Shown in pieces: positions 8,362 to 18,305 of a stretch of DNA of 64,000 nucleotides. Each line of letters opens with the position of its first letter. The stretch's first letter is position 1. The notes below the pieces were generated by a model, which was not told where the DNA came from, ran no database searches, and saw nothing but the letters and a program-made list of their open reading frames with translations. Position numbers and translations under genes: made by a program. The stretch covers positions 1,302,001 to 1,366,000 of the forward strand of contig NZ_BLIN01000003.1 of NCBI RefSeq assembly GCF_009811555.1, given 5' to 3'. The DNA is from Streptomyces caniferus (GTDB taxonomy: Bacteria > Actinomycetota > Actinomycetes > Streptomycetales > Streptomycetaceae).

Positions 8362-9744
8362 TCAGCGGTTGGCGACCGCCTGTTTGACCAGCGTCCGCCC
8401 GAAGTCCCACAGCAGTCCGCCGCCGCCATGGGCGTCGTCCATCACGGCGGTGAACGCCTCGACGAACCGGTCCACTTCCCGTTCGCCGATGATCAGCGGG
8501 GGAATGAGTTTGATGACTTCGAGGTGATCGCCGGAGACCTGGGTCAGGATACGGTGCCGCTGCAGCAGGGGCACCACGACCATCTGCGCGAACAGCCCCT
8601 TGCGGGCGGCCTGCAGCATCGTCCAGCGGCTGCGCAGGCCGAGCGAGGTGGGGCGGCCGAACTCGATGCCGATCATCAGGCCCCGGCCCCGTACGTCGTG
8701 CAGCAGCTCGTACTTGTCGACCAGCGCGGCCAGCCGGGAGCGCAGCAGCTCGCCGGTGTGCCGGGCGCCCGCGACGATCTGCTCGTCCTCCATGACCGAG
8801 AGCACCGCCAGACCGGCCGCCATCGCCTGGGCGTTGGCGCCGAAGCTGGCGGAGTGCACCAGCACCCGGTCCATGGACGAGTAGACCTTCTTGAAGATCC
8901 AGTCCTTGCCGAGGGTCGCCCCGACCGGGACATAGCCGCCGGACAACGCCTTCGCCACACACACCAGGTCCGGCTCGACACCGCTCTCGTGCTGATACGC
9001 GAAGAAGTCACCGGTGCGGCCGAGGCCGGTCTGCACCTCGTCGACGATCAGCAGGGCCTTGTGCCGGTGCAGCAGTTCCTGGGCGGCGCGCAGGAATCCG
9101 GGCGGGGTGGGGTGGACACCCTTGCCCTGGATCGGTTCGACCACGAAGCCCGCCACATCGCCGCGCTTCAACTCCCGCTCCAGCGCGTCCAGATCGCCCA
9201 TCTCGACGGCGGTGTCGGGCAGCAGCGGGGCGAAGCCGTCCCGGAAGCCGTCCTCGCCGTTGACGGAGAGCGAGCCGGTGGTCAGGCCGTGGAAGGCGTG
9301 GGTGCAATAGAGGATGCGCGGTCTTCCGGTGGCGTAGCGGGCGAACTTCAGGGCGGTCTCGACGGCTTCGGTGCCGCTGTTGCCGAAGAAGGCCCGGTCG
9401 AGGTGGGGGGCGCAGGCCAGCAGCTTCTCGGCGAGCAGGCCGGGCAGCGGCTGGCAGTCGAAGCGGGTGAGATCGGGGAGCTGGGCGTCCAGGACGTCGT
9501 GCAGCGCCTTGCGGACGACGGGGTGGTGCCGGCCCAGGCCCATCACGCCGAACCCCGCGAGCATGTCCAGGTAGTCCTGGCCGTCGGCGTCCCAGAAGTA
9601 GGCGCCCTCGGCCCGCTCGTAGACCTTGTCGAAGCCGATGGTGTGCAGCATCCGCGGGAGCTGGTGGTTGAGGTGGCGGGAGTGCAGCTCGTAGCGCTCG
9701 CCACCGCGCTCGGCGAGCAGTTCGGTCAGATCGAATCCGGTCAC
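8362..9744 (-). CDS. hpnO: HpnO-type class III aminotransferase (aminobacteriohopanetriol formation)
   Basis: 460 aa, starting with GTG at 9744 in a GTGA overlap with the dxs stop. It is a PLP-dependent class III aminotransferase: GNSGTEAVE phosphate-binding loop, [15 protein letters not shown] with Asp235, and Schiff-base Lys265 in [11 protein letters not shown]. In hopanoid clusters this enzyme (HpnO) converts ribosylhopane-derived intermediates to 35-aminobacteriohopanetriol; acetylornithine and ornithine aminotransferases are its relatives. The location among hpnG, hpnH and shc makes the hopanoid role very likely. Confidence 0.88.
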   Translation of the reverse strand: MTGFDLTELLAERGGERYELHSRHLNHQLPRMLHTIGFDKVYERAEGAYFWDADGQDYLDMLAGFGVMGLGRHHPVVRKALHDVLDAQLPDLTRFDCQPLPGLLAEKLLACAPHLDRAFFGNSGTEAVETALKFARYATGRPRILYCTHAFHGLTTGSLSVNGEDGFRDGFAPLLPDTAVEMGDLDALERELKRGDVAGFVVEPIQGKGVHPTPPGFLRAAQELLHRHKALLIVDEVQTGLGRTGDFFAYQHESGVEPDLVCVAKALSGGYVPVGATLGKDWIFKKVYSSMDRVLVHSASFGANAQAMAAGLAVLSVMEDEQIVAGARHTGELLRSRLAALVDKYELLHDVRGRGLMIGIEFGRPTSLGLRSRWTMLQAARKGLFAQMVVVPLLQRHRILTQVSGDHLEVIKLIPPLIIGEREVDRFVEAFTAVMDDAHGGGGLLWDFGRTLVKQAVANR

Positions 9745-11648
9745 GAGGGGCTCTCCTTACGGGCCAGTGCGGCGCTGATGTGTCCGGCGATCTCGGCGGG
9801 GGTGAGGCCGAGGTCGGCCAGCAGCTCACCGCGCTTGGCGTGCGCCGGAAACTGCTCGGGGATGCCGAAGGTGCGCAACGGCACGTCCACGCCGGCGTCC
9901 CGCAGCGCCTGGCCGACCGCCCAGCCCACGCCGCCGGTGCGGCAGTTGTCCTCGACGACGGCCACCATGGCGTGGTCAGCGGCGAGTCGGGGGATGACGG
10001 CGTCGACCGGTTTGACCCAGCGCGGATCGACGACGGTCGCCCGGACACCGCGCGCCGCGAGCAGCTCGGCGACCCCCAGGCAGACCGGAGCCATCACGCC
10101 GACCGCGACCAGCAGGACGTCCGGATGCGGCGCCCGGTGGAGGACGTCCACCCCGCCGATCCGGTCCACGGCCGGCACCGGTTCGTCCACCGGCTCCTTG
10201 GGGAAGCGGACGACGGTCGGTGCGTCGTCCACGTCCAGCGCCTCGCGCAGCTGGGCGCGCAGCTGGCCGGCGTCGCGCGGTGCGGCGATCCGCAGACCGG
10301 GGACGACCTGCAGGACCGACAGGTCCCACATGCCGTTGTGCGAGGCGCCGTCGGTGCCGGTGATGCCGGCCCGGTCCAGGACGAAGGTGACCCCGCACCG
10401 GTGCAGTGCGACATCCATCAGGATCTGGTCGAAGGCCCGGTTGAGGAAGGTGGCATAGACCGCGACGACCGGGTGCAGCCCGCCGGTGGCCAGCCCCGCC
10501 GCCGACACCGCCGCATGCTGTTCGGCGATGCCCACGTCCCACACCCGGTCGGGGTAGGCCTCGGCGAACTTCCCGAGCCCGACCGGCCGCAGCATCGCCG
10601 CGGTGAGGGCGACGACGTCCGTGCGCTCGGCGCCGATGCGGACCATCTCGTCGCCGAAGACGGAGTTCCAGGAGGGCGCGCCGGGCAGGGTGACGGGTGC
10701 GGCGGTCGGTGGGCACCTCCCGGCATCGGCCGGGAGAGGGTCCATCACACCGACCGTGTGGAAGTGGTCCGCCTCGTCCTCCAGGGCGGGCGGATAGCCG
10801 CGGCCCTTCTCGGTGAGGCAGTGCACCAGCACCGGGCCGTGGAAGCCCGCCGCGCGGCGCAGCGCCGATTCGACGGCCGCGGTGTCATGCCCGTCGATCG
10901 GTCCGAGGTACTTCAGGCCCAGGTCCTCGAACATGCCCTGGGGGGCGAAGGCGTCCTTGAAGCCCTTCTTGGCGCCGTGCAGCGACCCGTAGAGCGGCTG
11001 TCCCACGACCGGGGTGCGCTGGAGCACCTCCTTGCCCCAGGCCAGGAACTTCTCGTAGCCGTTGGTGGTGCGCAGGGTGGCGAGGTGGTCGGCGAGGCCG
11101 CCGATGGTGGGGGCATAGGAGCGCTCGTTGTCGTTGACGACGATGATCAGCGGGCGGTCCTTGGCGGCGGCGATGTTGTTGAGCGCCTCCCAGGCCATCC
11201 CGCCGGTCAGCGCGCCGTCGCCGGTGACGGCCACCACATGGCCGTTGCCGCCCCGCACCTGGCGGGCCTTGGCCAGGCCGTCGGCCCAGCCCAGCACCGT
11301 CGAGGCATGGCTGTTCTCGATGACGTCGTGCGGGGACTCGGCGCGCGAGGGGTAGCCGGACAGGCCGCCCTTGGCCCGCAGCTTGGAGAAGTCCTGCCGG
11401 CCGGTCAGGAGCTTGTGCACGTAGGACTGGTGGCCGGTGTCCCACAGGATGCGGTCGGCGGGCGAGTCGAAGACGCGGTGCAGGGCGAGGGTCAGCTCGA
11501 CCACGCCCAGGTTGGGCCCCAGATGGCCGCCGGTGCGGGCGACGGCCCGGACGAGGAAGTGCCGGATCTCCTCGGCGAGTTCGGCCAGGCGCTCCGCGGG
11601 GAGCGCCTTGAGGTCGCGCGGCTGCCGGATGTGCTCCAGCATCGTCAT
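9741..11648 (-). CDS. dxs: 1-deoxy-D-xylulose-5-phosphate synthase
   Basis: 635 aa, the usual length for DXS. It condenses pyruvate and glyceraldehyde 3-phosphate in the first step of the MEP isoprenoid pathway. It shows [17 protein letters not shown], the thiamine-diphosphate motif [25 protein letters not shown], and the transketolase C-terminal half with [12 protein letters not shown]. The ATG at 11648 has GAGG about ten bases upstream; a second ATG two codons on is possible. It is translationally coupled to hpnO. In this operon it is probably a dedicated copy supplying C5 units for hopanoids, beside a housekeeping copy elsewhere. ispG is not adjacent. Confidence 0.95.
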   Translation of the reverse strand: MTMLEHIRQPRDLKALPAERLAELAEEIRHFLVRAVARTGGHLGPNLGVVELTLALHRVFDSPADRILWDTGHQSYVHKLLTGRQDFSKLRAKGGLSGYPSRAESPHDVIENSHASTVLGWADGLAKARQVRGGNGHVVAVTGDGALTGGMAWEALNNIAAAKDRPLIIVVNDNERSYAPTIGGLADHLATLRTTNGYEKFLAWGKEVLQRTPVVGQPLYGSLHGAKKGFKDAFAPQGMFEDLGLKYLGPIDGHDTAAVESALRRAAGFHGPVLVHCLTEKGRGYPPALEDEADHFHTVGVMDPLPADAGRCPPTAAPVTLPGAPSWNSVFGDEMVRIGAERTDVVALTAAMLRPVGLGKFAEAYPDRVWDVGIAEQHAAVSAAGLATGGLHPVVAVYATFLNRAFDQILMDVALHRCGVTFVLDRAGITGTDGASHNGMWDLSVLQVVPGLRIAAPRDAGQLRAQLREALDVDDAPTVVRFPKEPVDEPVPAVDRIGGVDVLHRAPHPDVLLVAVGVMAPVCLGVAELLAARGVRATVVDPRWVKPVDAVIPRLAADHAMVAVVEDNCRTGGVGWAVGQALRDAGVDVPLRTFGIPEQFPAHAKRGELLADLGLTPAEIAGHISAALARKESPS

Positions 11649-11683
11649 GTTCGGTCCCCCTCTACTGGTTCGGCTGACGAGGG

Positions 11684-11722
11684 CCGGCCCGGCCCCTGCG
11701 CGGTGCAGGGGGCACGGGCCGG
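11684..11722 (-). terminator. Strong hairpin between hpnH and dxs
   Basis: Outer arms 11684-11691 and 11715-11722 are perfectly complementary over 8 bp and enclose an inner GCCCCTGC/GCAGGGGC-like stem with one bulge. It lies in the only long gap (123 bp) inside the lower operon. It may attenuate dxs-hpnO-serpin expression, mark RNA processing, or be a scar of gene loss. No U-tract is present. Confidence 0.5.
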
Positions 11723-11771
11723 ACCGGAACCTCGGTGAGCCGTGGTGCGTGGGCTCACCCCGGGCCGGTGG

Positions 11772-12797
11772 TCACCCGCGGTTGCCCGCGATGGTCTCCT
11801 TGGCCGCCCGGAGGGACTCCTTCAGCGACCCCATGGTGGCGAGGACGGCGGTCGGCTCGTAGCCGCAGTGCGCCATGCAGTTGGCGCAGCGCGGGTCCTT
11901 GCCCCTGCCGTACTTGTCCCAGTCGGTGTCCTCGATGAGCTCCCGGTAGGTGGGGACGTACCCGTCGCTCATGAGGTAGCAGGGGCGCTGCCAGCCGAAC
12001 AGCGAGTAGTTGGGGATCGCCCACGCCGTGCACGGGAAGTCCGCCTTGCCCTCCAGGAAGTCCAGGAAGAGCGGACTGTGGTTGAGCCGCCAGCGGCGCC
12101 GGTTGCCGCCGGCGAAGGCCTTCTTGAACAGCTCACGGGTCTGCTCCACGCCGAGGAAGTGCTCCTGGTCGGGGGCCTTCTCGTAGGCGTAGGCGGGCGA
12201 CAGCATCATTTCGTCGACCTGCAGATCGTCATTGAGGAAGTTGAGCACCTCGATGATGGTCTGCGGGGTGTCGGTGTTGAAGAAGGTGGAGTTGGTGGTG
12301 ACCCGGAAGCCGCGTCGCTTGGCTTCCTTGATCGCCGCCACCGCCTCGTCGAAGACGCCTTCCTTCGCGACGGATTCGTCGTGCCGCTCACGCATGCCGT
12401 CGATGTGCACCGCGAAAGCGAAATACGACGAGGGGGTGAACGCATCCAGCTTCTTGCGCAGCAACATCGCATTGGTGCACAGGAATACGTACTTCCGCTT
12501 GGCCACCAGCTGTCGCACGATCTCATCGATCTGAGGGTGCATCAGGGGCTCGCCGCCGGCGATGGAGACCATCGGGGCACCGGACTCCAGCACCGCGCCG
12601 ACCGCCTGCGCCACCGGCATGCGCTGTTTGAGCACGCCCGCCGGATGCTGGATCTTCCCGCAGCCCTCGCATTTCAGGTTGCACGCGAAGAGCGGTTCCA
12701 GCTCGACGATGAGCGGGAACTTCTCACGCCGGCGGATCATCTTCTGTTCAAAAAGATAGGTTCCGACCCGGATGGACTGACGGAGCGGCATGGCCAT
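11772..12797 (-). CDS. hpnH: Adenosyl-hopene transferase, radical SAM
   Basis: 341 aa from ATG at 12797, with a full GGAGGT site nine bases upstream. The radical-SAM cluster is Cys39-x3-Cys43-x2-Cys46 (CNLKCEGC). A C-terminal SPASM-like set of cysteines (CANCMAHCGYEP) is also present. HpnH joins the 5'-deoxyadenosyl group of SAM to diploptene, giving adenosylhopane, the first step of the extended hopanoid side chain. The strong conservation of VSIAGGEPLMHPQID and the flanking hpnG make the assignment secure. Five bases separate it from the hpnG stop. Confidence 0.95.
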   Translation of the reverse strand: MAMPLRQSIRVGTYLFEQKMIRRREKFPLIVELEPLFACNLKCEGCGKIQHPAGVLKQRMPVAQAVGAVLESGAPMVSIAGGEPLMHPQIDEIVRQLVAKRKYVFLCTNAMLLRKKLDAFTPSSYFAFAVHIDGMRERHDESVAKEGVFDEAVAAIKEAKRRGFRVTTNSTFFNTDTPQTIIEVLNFLNDDLQVDEMMLSPAYAYEKAPDQEHFLGVEQTRELFKKAFAGGNRRRWRLNHSPLFLDFLEGKADFPCTAWAIPNYSLFGWQRPCYLMSDGYVPTYRELIEDTDWDKYGRGKDPRCANCMAHCGYEPTAVLATMGSLKESLRAAKETIAGNRG

Positions 12798-12802
12798 CTG
12801 GC

Positions 12803-13471
12803 TCACCTCCAGGGGAGCAGCAAAGAACGGTGCCATTCGTAGAAAACGGGAAGTACGGAGCGCAGCACTCGGAAGGCTGATATTCCACCGCGCACGGTGC
12901 CGATGCGTACGAGTTCATGTTCTGGAGCGTCCACGACCACCCGGACGGCCGCAACCGGACGGCTGCCCGCCCGCCGGGCGGCCTGGAGGGTCGCGGCGGA
13001 TTCCATGTCCACCGCGACCGCACCGGCGGCATGCAGCGCGGCCCGCTCCGCGCCGCGTACGACGTGGTCGGAGCCCCGCAGCAGCCCGGTGTGCACGGTC
13101 AGCCCGCGCTGTCGCAGGGCCCGGAGCAGCGGGCCGTTGTCGCGGCAGAGCGTCTCCGGAGCGTCCGCGTGATGACCGCGGGTGGCCTCGGCGACGACCA
13201 CGTCCCCGGGCCGCATCCCGGGGGCGAGGCCGGCGCAGAAGCCGCTGGCGACGACGGGGGAACGCTCGGTGACCGAGCCCGCACCCAGCGCATGGGCGAG
13301 GGCGCGTTCGGCCGCCTGGGGGCCTATGCCGGTACGGAGGGTGACGAGCCGCGGAACTGCTCCGTCCGCCGCTCCCCCGCGGTCGCCGCGGCGCAGGGCG
13401 AACCGCTCGATGCCCAGCGCACAGGCGACCAGCAGGGGTGGCTCCGCGTCCGCCGGGAGCCGCCCCGGCAT
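12803..13471 (-). CDS. hpnG: Hopanoid-associated phosphorylase (adenosylhopane nucleosidase)
   Basis: 222 aa. The ATG at 13471 shares its A with the shc stop (TGATG), so translation is coupled. It belongs to the purine-nucleoside/MTA phosphorylase superfamily: LVACALGIERFAL N-terminus, TGIGP, and VAVDMESAATLQAA, which carries the family's Met-Glu-Ser nucleoside-binding motif. HpnG removes adenine from adenosylhopane to give ribosylhopane (or its phosphate), which then opens to bacteriohopanetetrol or is aminated by HpnO. The order shc-hpnG-hpnH supports this role. Confidence 0.9.
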   Translation of the reverse strand: MPGRLPADAEPPLLVACALGIERFALRRGDRGGAADGAVPRLVTLRTGIGPQAAERALAHALGAGSVTERSPVVASGFCAGLAPGMRPGDVVVAEATRGHHADAPETLCRDNGPLLRALRQRGLTVHTGLLRGSDHVVRGAERAALHAAGAVAVDMESAATLQAARRAGSRPVAAVRVVVDAPEHELVRIGTVRGGISAFRVLRSVLPVFYEWHRSLLLPWR

Positions 13472-15522
13472 CAGGACCCCACCGGCGCGCCGGCCGGTCC
13501 CCCGTTGACGTAGCGGCCCAGTGCGGTCAGCGGGAAGACCTGGCGGTAGAGGTGGTAGTTGATGGAGAAGTCCCAGGGGAAGCCCGTGCCGGTGAAGTAC
13601 GGCTCGTCCCAGGACCCGTCCTCGCGCTGGGTCCCGGTCAGCCAGCGCACTCCGCGGCGCACCGCCTCGCCGTCCCGTTCACCGGCCGCGAGCAGCGCCA
13701 TCAGCGCCCATGCGGTCTGCGAGGCGGTCGAGGCGCCGCGCCCCGCCCACCGTTCCTTGTCCTGGTAGGAGCGCTGGTCCTCGCCCCAGCCGCCGTCGTC
13801 GTTCTGCACCCGCTCCAGCCAGCGCACCGCCCGGCGCACCGCGGCGTGCGAGGCGGGGATGCCGGCCGCGGCGAGCGCGGGGAGCACCGAGCCCGTGCCG
13901 TAGATGTAGTTGGTGCCCCAGCGGCCGAACCAGGCTCCGCTGGGCTCCTGTTCGGCCAGCAGCCAGGCGATACCACGGCGGGTGCGCGGGTCGTGGGTAC
14001 GGCCGACGTCCGCGAGCATCTCGACGACATGGGCGGTCACATCGGCCGACGGCGGGTCGATGACCTCCCCGAAGTCGCAGAACGGCAGCCGGTTGGGGAA
14101 CGGGCTGGTGTTGTCGACGTCGAAGGCGCCCCAGCCCCCGCCCTTGGACTGCATACCGAAGTTCCAGCGCACCGCGCGGCCCACCGCGGCCTCGACCCGT
14201 TGTGGATCGGGGTGCTTGACCCGGCGCAGCGCGAGCACCACCTCGGCGGTGTCGTCGATGTCCGGGTAGTTGTCGTTCTCGAACTCGAACGCCCAGCCCC
14301 CGGAGGGAAGTTGGGGCCGCTTTACGCTCCAGTCGCCGGGCCGGCGGATCTGCTCGGCGAGCATCCAGTCGACGGCCTTGACCAGCTTCGGGTGGTCGGC
14401 GGGCAGTCCGGCGTCGGCGAGCGCGATGGTGGCCAGACAGGTGTCCCAGACCGGGGACTGGCAGGCCTCGATCATCCGGGTGCGGCCGCCTCCCCGGCCG
14501 TCGGGCCCGGGGGGAGCGTCCTCGCGCCATACGACGAAGCGCTCCAGGGAGGCCAGGCCGGTGCGCAGCACGGGGTGGTCGAGGTCGTAGCCGAGGAGGT
14601 GCAGGGCGATGATGGAGTAGACGGCGGGGGGCTGGATGCCGCCCCAGCAGCCGTCGTTCTCCTGCCGCTCGATGATCCAGCGGGCGGCCGAGCGCATCGC
14701 GGCACCGCGCAGCGTGCGCAGGGCGACCTTGTGGTAGACGTGCAGCGCCTTGTCCAGGCGCTGGAAGAGCCCGTCCCAGCTGGTGGCGGGGGCGAGCGGC
14801 CGCGGCGGGTTGGGCCGGCGGGGATCGGTGTGCAGCTCGTCGAGGGCGAACGGCGCCGGGCGCACCGGGCGTTTCGCCGAGACGATGGTCAGCGGCACGA
14901 TGGTCTGCCGCGCCCAGCATCCGAAGTCGTAGATGTTGAGCGGGAACCACTTGGGGAAGTAGATGAGCTCCGGGGGGAGTTCGGGCAGGTCGTCCCACTT
15001 CCACCAGCCGAAGAGGGCCAGCCAGATGCGGGTGAAGACCCGGGCGGCCGCGACGCCGCCCTGTTCGCGGACCCATGCGGAGGCCCTGGCCATGTGCGGG
15101 GCGTCCGGGTCGTCCCCGGCGAGGCGCAGGGCGACATAGGCCTCGATGGTGGTGGAGAGTTCACCGGGCCCGCCGTGGAAGGTGGCCCAGGTGCCGTCCG
15201 CGCGCTGCTCGCCGCGGATGTGGCGGGCCGCGGCCTCGGTGAGCTCCGGGTCCTGGATGCCCAGGAATTGACGGAGCAGCAGGTCTTCGGCGTCCATCGT
15301 GACGTTGGTCTCGAGGTCGCCCTTCCACCATCCGGCGGCGTCCTGGACGGACAGCAGATAGTCCGTGGCGCGGGCGGTCGCGCGCCGGGCGGCGTCCGCC
15401 GTGTCCTGCTGTACGGCGGTGCGGGTGGGTGGAGCGGTTCCGGCTGTCTCAGCGGTGGCATCGCTGGCCGAGGGGGCCCGGGGCGGCAGCGCCCCGGTGC
15501 TTCCGTCGGTCGTCGCTGTCAT
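13471..15522 (-). CDS. shc: Squalene-hopene cyclase
   Basis: 683 aa. It cyclises squalene to hopene (diploptene) and diplopterol in a monotopic membrane enzyme. The catalytic acid motif DIDDTAEV is at residues 421-428, with Asp423 as the protonating residue by analogy. Several QW repeats are visible (QENDGCWGG, EPSGAWFGRWG, QNDDGGWGED, QREDGSWDE). The first 45 residues are Ala/Thr-rich and variable. The ATG at 15522 has AAGGGGA just upstream. The upstream neighbour makes polyprenyl diphosphate and the downstream ones elaborate the hopanoid side chain. Confidence 0.97.
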   Translation of the reverse strand: MTATTDGSTGALPPRAPSASDATAETAGTAPPTRTAVQQDTADAARRATARATDYLLSVQDAAGWWKGDLETNVTMDAEDLLLRQFLGIQDPELTEAAARHIRGEQRADGTWATFHGGPGELSTTIEAYVALRLAGDDPDAPHMARASAWVREQGGVAAARVFTRIWLALFGWWKWDDLPELPPELIYFPKWFPLNIYDFGCWARQTIVPLTIVSAKRPVRPAPFALDELHTDPRRPNPPRPLAPATSWDGLFQRLDKALHVYHKVALRTLRGAAMRSAARWIIERQENDGCWGGIQPPAVYSIIALHLLGYDLDHPVLRTGLASLERFVVWREDAPPGPDGRGGGRTRMIEACQSPVWDTCLATIALADAGLPADHPKLVKAVDWMLAEQIRRPGDWSVKRPQLPSGGWAFEFENDNYPDIDDTAEVVLALRRVKHPDPQRVEAAVGRAVRWNFGMQSKGGGWGAFDVDNTSPFPNRLPFCDFGEVIDPPSADVTAHVVEMLADVGRTHDPRTRRGIAWLLAEQEPSGAWFGRWGTNYIYGTGSVLPALAAAGIPASHAAVRRAVRWLERVQNDDGGWGEDQRSYQDKERWAGRGASTASQTAWALMALLAAGERDGEAVRRGVRWLTGTQREDGSWDEPYFTGTGFPWDFSINYHLYRQVFPLTALGRYVNGGPAGAPVGS

Positions 15523-15629
15523 GGCTTCCCCTTCTGCAGTGAACTGTGAAAAGCGTGCTCAGGGATTCCGTCGACCGGCGCCCGGATGGCGCCGGCCGGC
15601 GACTGCGATCTATTCGGTGTCTGGGGTGC

Positions 15630-16751
15630 TCATCTCTCCCGTACAACGACGAAGTCCGCGAGTGCGACGAGCTGTGCGCGGACCTTTTCCGGCATCTCGA
15701 TCTCGTTCAGGGCGGCGATGGCGGTGGCGTGCTGGCGGCGCGCCTCCTGGGACGTCCACTCGCGGCCGCCGGCCTCCTCGATGAGGGCCGCGCGGGAGGC
15801 GAACTCCTCCTCGGTGAAGTCGGCGATCTCGGTCTCGCTCTTCTTCGCATCCTCGGCGAGGATCCGGGCCAGACGCTCGGAGGCCGGGCCACCGGCGTCC
15901 AGCGCGGCGACGACCGGCAGCGACTTCTTGCGCTGGCGCAGGTCGCTCCAGGGCCGCTTGCCGGTGGCCTCCGGGTCGCCCCAGATGCCGAGCAGGTCGT
16001 CGACGGCCTGGAAGGCGAGGCCGAGGTGGTAGCCGTACCTCTCCAGGGTGTCCGCGGTGCGGTCGTCGGCGCCGCCGAGGACCGCACCGATGGAGACGGC
16101 GCAGGCCAGCAGCGCGCCGGTCTTGTTGCCCTCCATCTCCAGGCACTCCTCGACGGTGACCCGCTCGCGGTGCTCGTAGGAGATGTCCTGGGCCTGACCG
16201 TCGATCAGCTTGCGGGAGGCCTGGGTGAGCCTGCGGGTGGCTCGGCCGGCGTCGACCGTGCCGAGCTCCAGCAGTATTTCGTTGGCGAGGGCGAACAGCG
16301 CGTCACCGACGAGGATGGCCTGTGCGGGACCATGCACCTTCCAGACGGTGTCGCGGTGCCTGCGCTGCTCGTCGCCGTCCATGAGGTCGTCGTGCAGCAG
16401 CGAGAAGTTGTGCACCAGCTCGACGGCGACCGCGCCGGGGATGCCGACCTCGGGGGCCGCACCGGCGACCTCGGCCGACAGCAGGGCGAGCGCGGGCCGT
16501 ACGGCCTTGCCGCTGTCGCCCGCGGTGGGGCGGCCCTCGGCGTCGATCCAGCCGAAGTGGTAGGCGGCGACGGTGTCCATGGGAGGAGCGAGCCGGTCCA
16601 CGGCGGCACGCAGCACGGGCGTGGCGAGTGTCCGCCCGCGCTCCAGCAGCGCGGTGACGCTCGCGGTGTCGATAGCTGGGGAAGCCGGATTCACGGTTTC
16701 TCCTCTGTTTCCGATGCTCGTGCTCGTGCGAGCGCTCGTACTCGTAGTCAT
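15630..16751 (-). CDS. Polyprenyl diphosphate synthase of the hopanoid operon
   Basis: Trans-isoprenyl diphosphate synthase. The first Asp-rich motif is LLHDDLMDGD; the second is modified, VDDLLGIWGDP, as in many actinobacterial enzymes. It presumably makes farnesyl diphosphate for HpnC/D. Start choice is open. ATG at 16751 overlaps the hpnE stop as ATGA and gives 373 aa, but its AGGAGG is only four bases away. GTG at 16694 has an ideal GAGGAG spacing and gives 354 aa, skipping a low-complexity Ser/Thr/Arg leader. I list the longer form; the shorter is equally credible. Confidence 0.88.
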   Translation of the reverse strand: MTTSTSARTSTSIGNRGETVNPASPAIDTASVTALLERGRTLATPVLRAAVDRLAPPMDTVAAYHFGWIDAEGRPTAGDSGKAVRPALALLSAEVAGAAPEVGIPGAVAVELVHNFSLLHDDLMDGDEQRRHRDTVWKVHGPAQAILVGDALFALANEILLELGTVDAGRATRRLTQASRKLIDGQAQDISYEHRERVTVEECLEMEGNKTGALLACAVSIGAVLGGADDRTADTLERYGYHLGLAFQAVDDLLGIWGDPEATGKRPWSDLRQRKKSLPVVAALDAGGPASERLARILAEDAKKSETEIADFTEEEFASRAALIEEAGGREWTSQEARRQHATAIAALNEIEMPEKVRAQLVALADFVVVRER

Positions 16752-18205
16752 GCCGCCTCCTGAGGCAACTGGCCCTGGGGGAAGCCGAGTTCGGTGAGTG
16801 CCTCGCGAGCGGCGGCAGTGCCGCTGCGAACAGCGCTTTCCATGGTCGCGGGCCACCCGGTGGCGGTCCACGCACCGGCCAGGAACAGGCCGGGAGCTTG
16901 GGTACGGGCGACGGGGCGGAGCCTGCCGACGCCCGGGGCGGGCGCAAAGGTCGCGGTGCGCTCGCGGGTGACGAAGAAGTCGTGGATCCTGGCGCCCCGG
17001 GCGGCGGGCAGCAGCCGCTCCAGCTCGGGCAGGTAGCGGGCGCGGAGCTTGGCGACCGGGTGGTCGATCTCCTCCAGCGCGGCGGACTGCGAGACCGCCA
17101 GGTACTGGCTTCGCTCCTGGCCGGGGAGGCTCCTGAGCCCCGAGGCGTCGGTGCGGTCGAAGACCCACTGGACCGGCGAGCCGACCGCGGCGAAGAAGGA
17201 GCGGCGCAACACCTTGCGGTCGTAGACGACATGCAGGTTGAGGATCGGGGCGGTGCCGATGTCCAGCAGCCGGTCCTTGCCGTCCAGCGTGCCGTCGGGC
17301 AGCAGGGCGTGCGCCTCGCGCTGCGGCACGGCGAGCACGACGGTGTCCGCGGCGAGCTGCTCGCTGCCGTGCGGGCCGTTCTCCACCGTGACCTGCCAGC
17401 CGTCGGCGCCGCGCGTGAGCGCCCCGGCGCGGGTGCGCAGGGCGATGCGTACGCCGGCCTTCTCCAGGGCCGTGCGGGCCCGGTCGTCGTGGACGTCGCC
17501 GAGCGGGACGCGGGACCAGCCGATGTCGGCGGCGCCGGGGGCGGACAGCAGTCCGGTCTTGAAGACCTTGGCGGCCAGGCCCATCGAGGCGTCGTCGGCG
17601 CGGGCGTTGAGGGTCGCGATGCCGACCAGGTCCCACAGCGCCTCGACGGCGCGCGCGGACTGGCCGTGGCGGCGCAGCCAGCTGCCGAAGTCCAGCCTGT
17701 CCAGGGCCGGGTCGGCCGGGTCGAGGCCCTTCAGCGCGAGGGTGGCGCGGACGACCCCGGCCCGTTCGGCGGGCGAGAGGTGCGGGTAGCCGGCCAGGCT
17801 CCGGGCGAGGTGCAGCGGTACGGGGAGCGCGGTGCGGCGCAGCCGGCCGAGCCGCATCCGGTCGGCGTCGAGCACCGGTACGTCCATCCGGTCCTGCAGG
17901 GGCACCAGATGCGCGGCGTCGAGCCGCTCCAGCAGCCGGCTGTAGGCGGTGCAGCAGCGCAGGAAGACGTGCTGGCCGTTGTCGACGGTCAGCTCGCCGA
18001 CACCGGATTCGCGGCGGAAGGAGAAGACCAGCCCGCCGAGACGGGGCCGGCTCTCGACCAGGGTGACCCGCAGCCCCGCGTCGGCCAGCGCGAGCGCCGC
18101 GGTGGTGCCCGCGAGACCGCCCCCGATGACGACCGCGGCCGCCCCCGCGGGGCGGCCGGACGACAGCGCGTGCTGCCGGCCGGGCCGCATGGCTCCCGAT
18201 GTCAT
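16748..18205 (-). CDS. hpnE: Hydroxysqualene dehydroxylase
   Basis: 485 aa from ATG at 18205, preceded by GGGGAG. It is an amine-oxidase/phytoene-desaturase-type flavoprotein: [20 protein letters not shown] (residues about 25-44), LVESRPRLGG, DNGQHVFLRC, and a C-terminal LFLAGAWTATGWPATMESAV that completes the FAD site. HpnE reduces hydroxysqualene to squalene, the last step of the HpnC-D-E route replacing classical squalene synthase. The stop overlaps the polyprenyl synthase ATG. Phytoene desaturase is the usual misannotation; the hpnC-hpnD neighbours decide against it. Confidence 0.92.
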   Translation of the reverse strand: MTSGAMRPGRQHALSSGRPAGAAAVVIGGGLAGTTAALALADAGLRVTLVESRPRLGGLVFSFRRESGVGELTVDNGQHVFLRCCTAYSRLLERLDAAHLVPLQDRMDVPVLDADRMRLGRLRRTALPVPLHLARSLAGYPHLSPAERAGVVRATLALKGLDPADPALDRLDFGSWLRRHGQSARAVEALWDLVGIATLNARADDASMGLAAKVFKTGLLSAPGAADIGWSRVPLGDVHDDRARTALEKAGVRIALRTRAGALTRGADGWQVTVENGPHGSEQLAADTVVLAVPQREAHALLPDGTLDGKDRLLDIGTAPILNLHVVYDRKVLRRSFFAAVGSPVQWVFDRTDASGLRSLPGQERSQYLAVSQSAALEEIDHPVAKLRARYLPELERLLPAARGARIHDFFVTRERTATFAPAPGVGRLRPVARTQAPGLFLAGAWTATGWPATMESAVRSGTAAAREALTELGFPQGQLPQEAA

Positions 18206-18305
18206 GTGCTCTCCCCCCGTACTGCTGTGAGGGACGCAGCCACCCCGGGGAGGGTTGCCCGCCGCACTGACGCGGGATCACCGCTGTCGTTCGCCGCCCG
18301 CGGCA

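Noticed and set aside
7175..8962. A longer N-terminus for the serpin reaching into hpnO
   Set aside because: The extension lies wholly inside the hpnO coding sequence in another frame and has no ribosome site.
13438..15549. Open frame of about 700 codons on the plus strand opposite shc
   Set aside because: It is the complement of a certain gene. High GC keeps the opposite frame open and its composition (Gly/Arg/Val runs) has no family features.
16748..18205. hpnE as phytoene desaturase of a carotenoid cluster
   Set aside because: HpnC and HpnD lie directly upstream and shc downstream, and no carotenoid cyclase or crtB/crtE partner set is present.
15630..18281. A single very long minus-strand frame joining the polyprenyl synthase to the hpnE region
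   Set aside because: Only its C-terminal third is the real synthase. The upstream part is a wrong frame of hpnE, whose true frame shows the FAD motifs.
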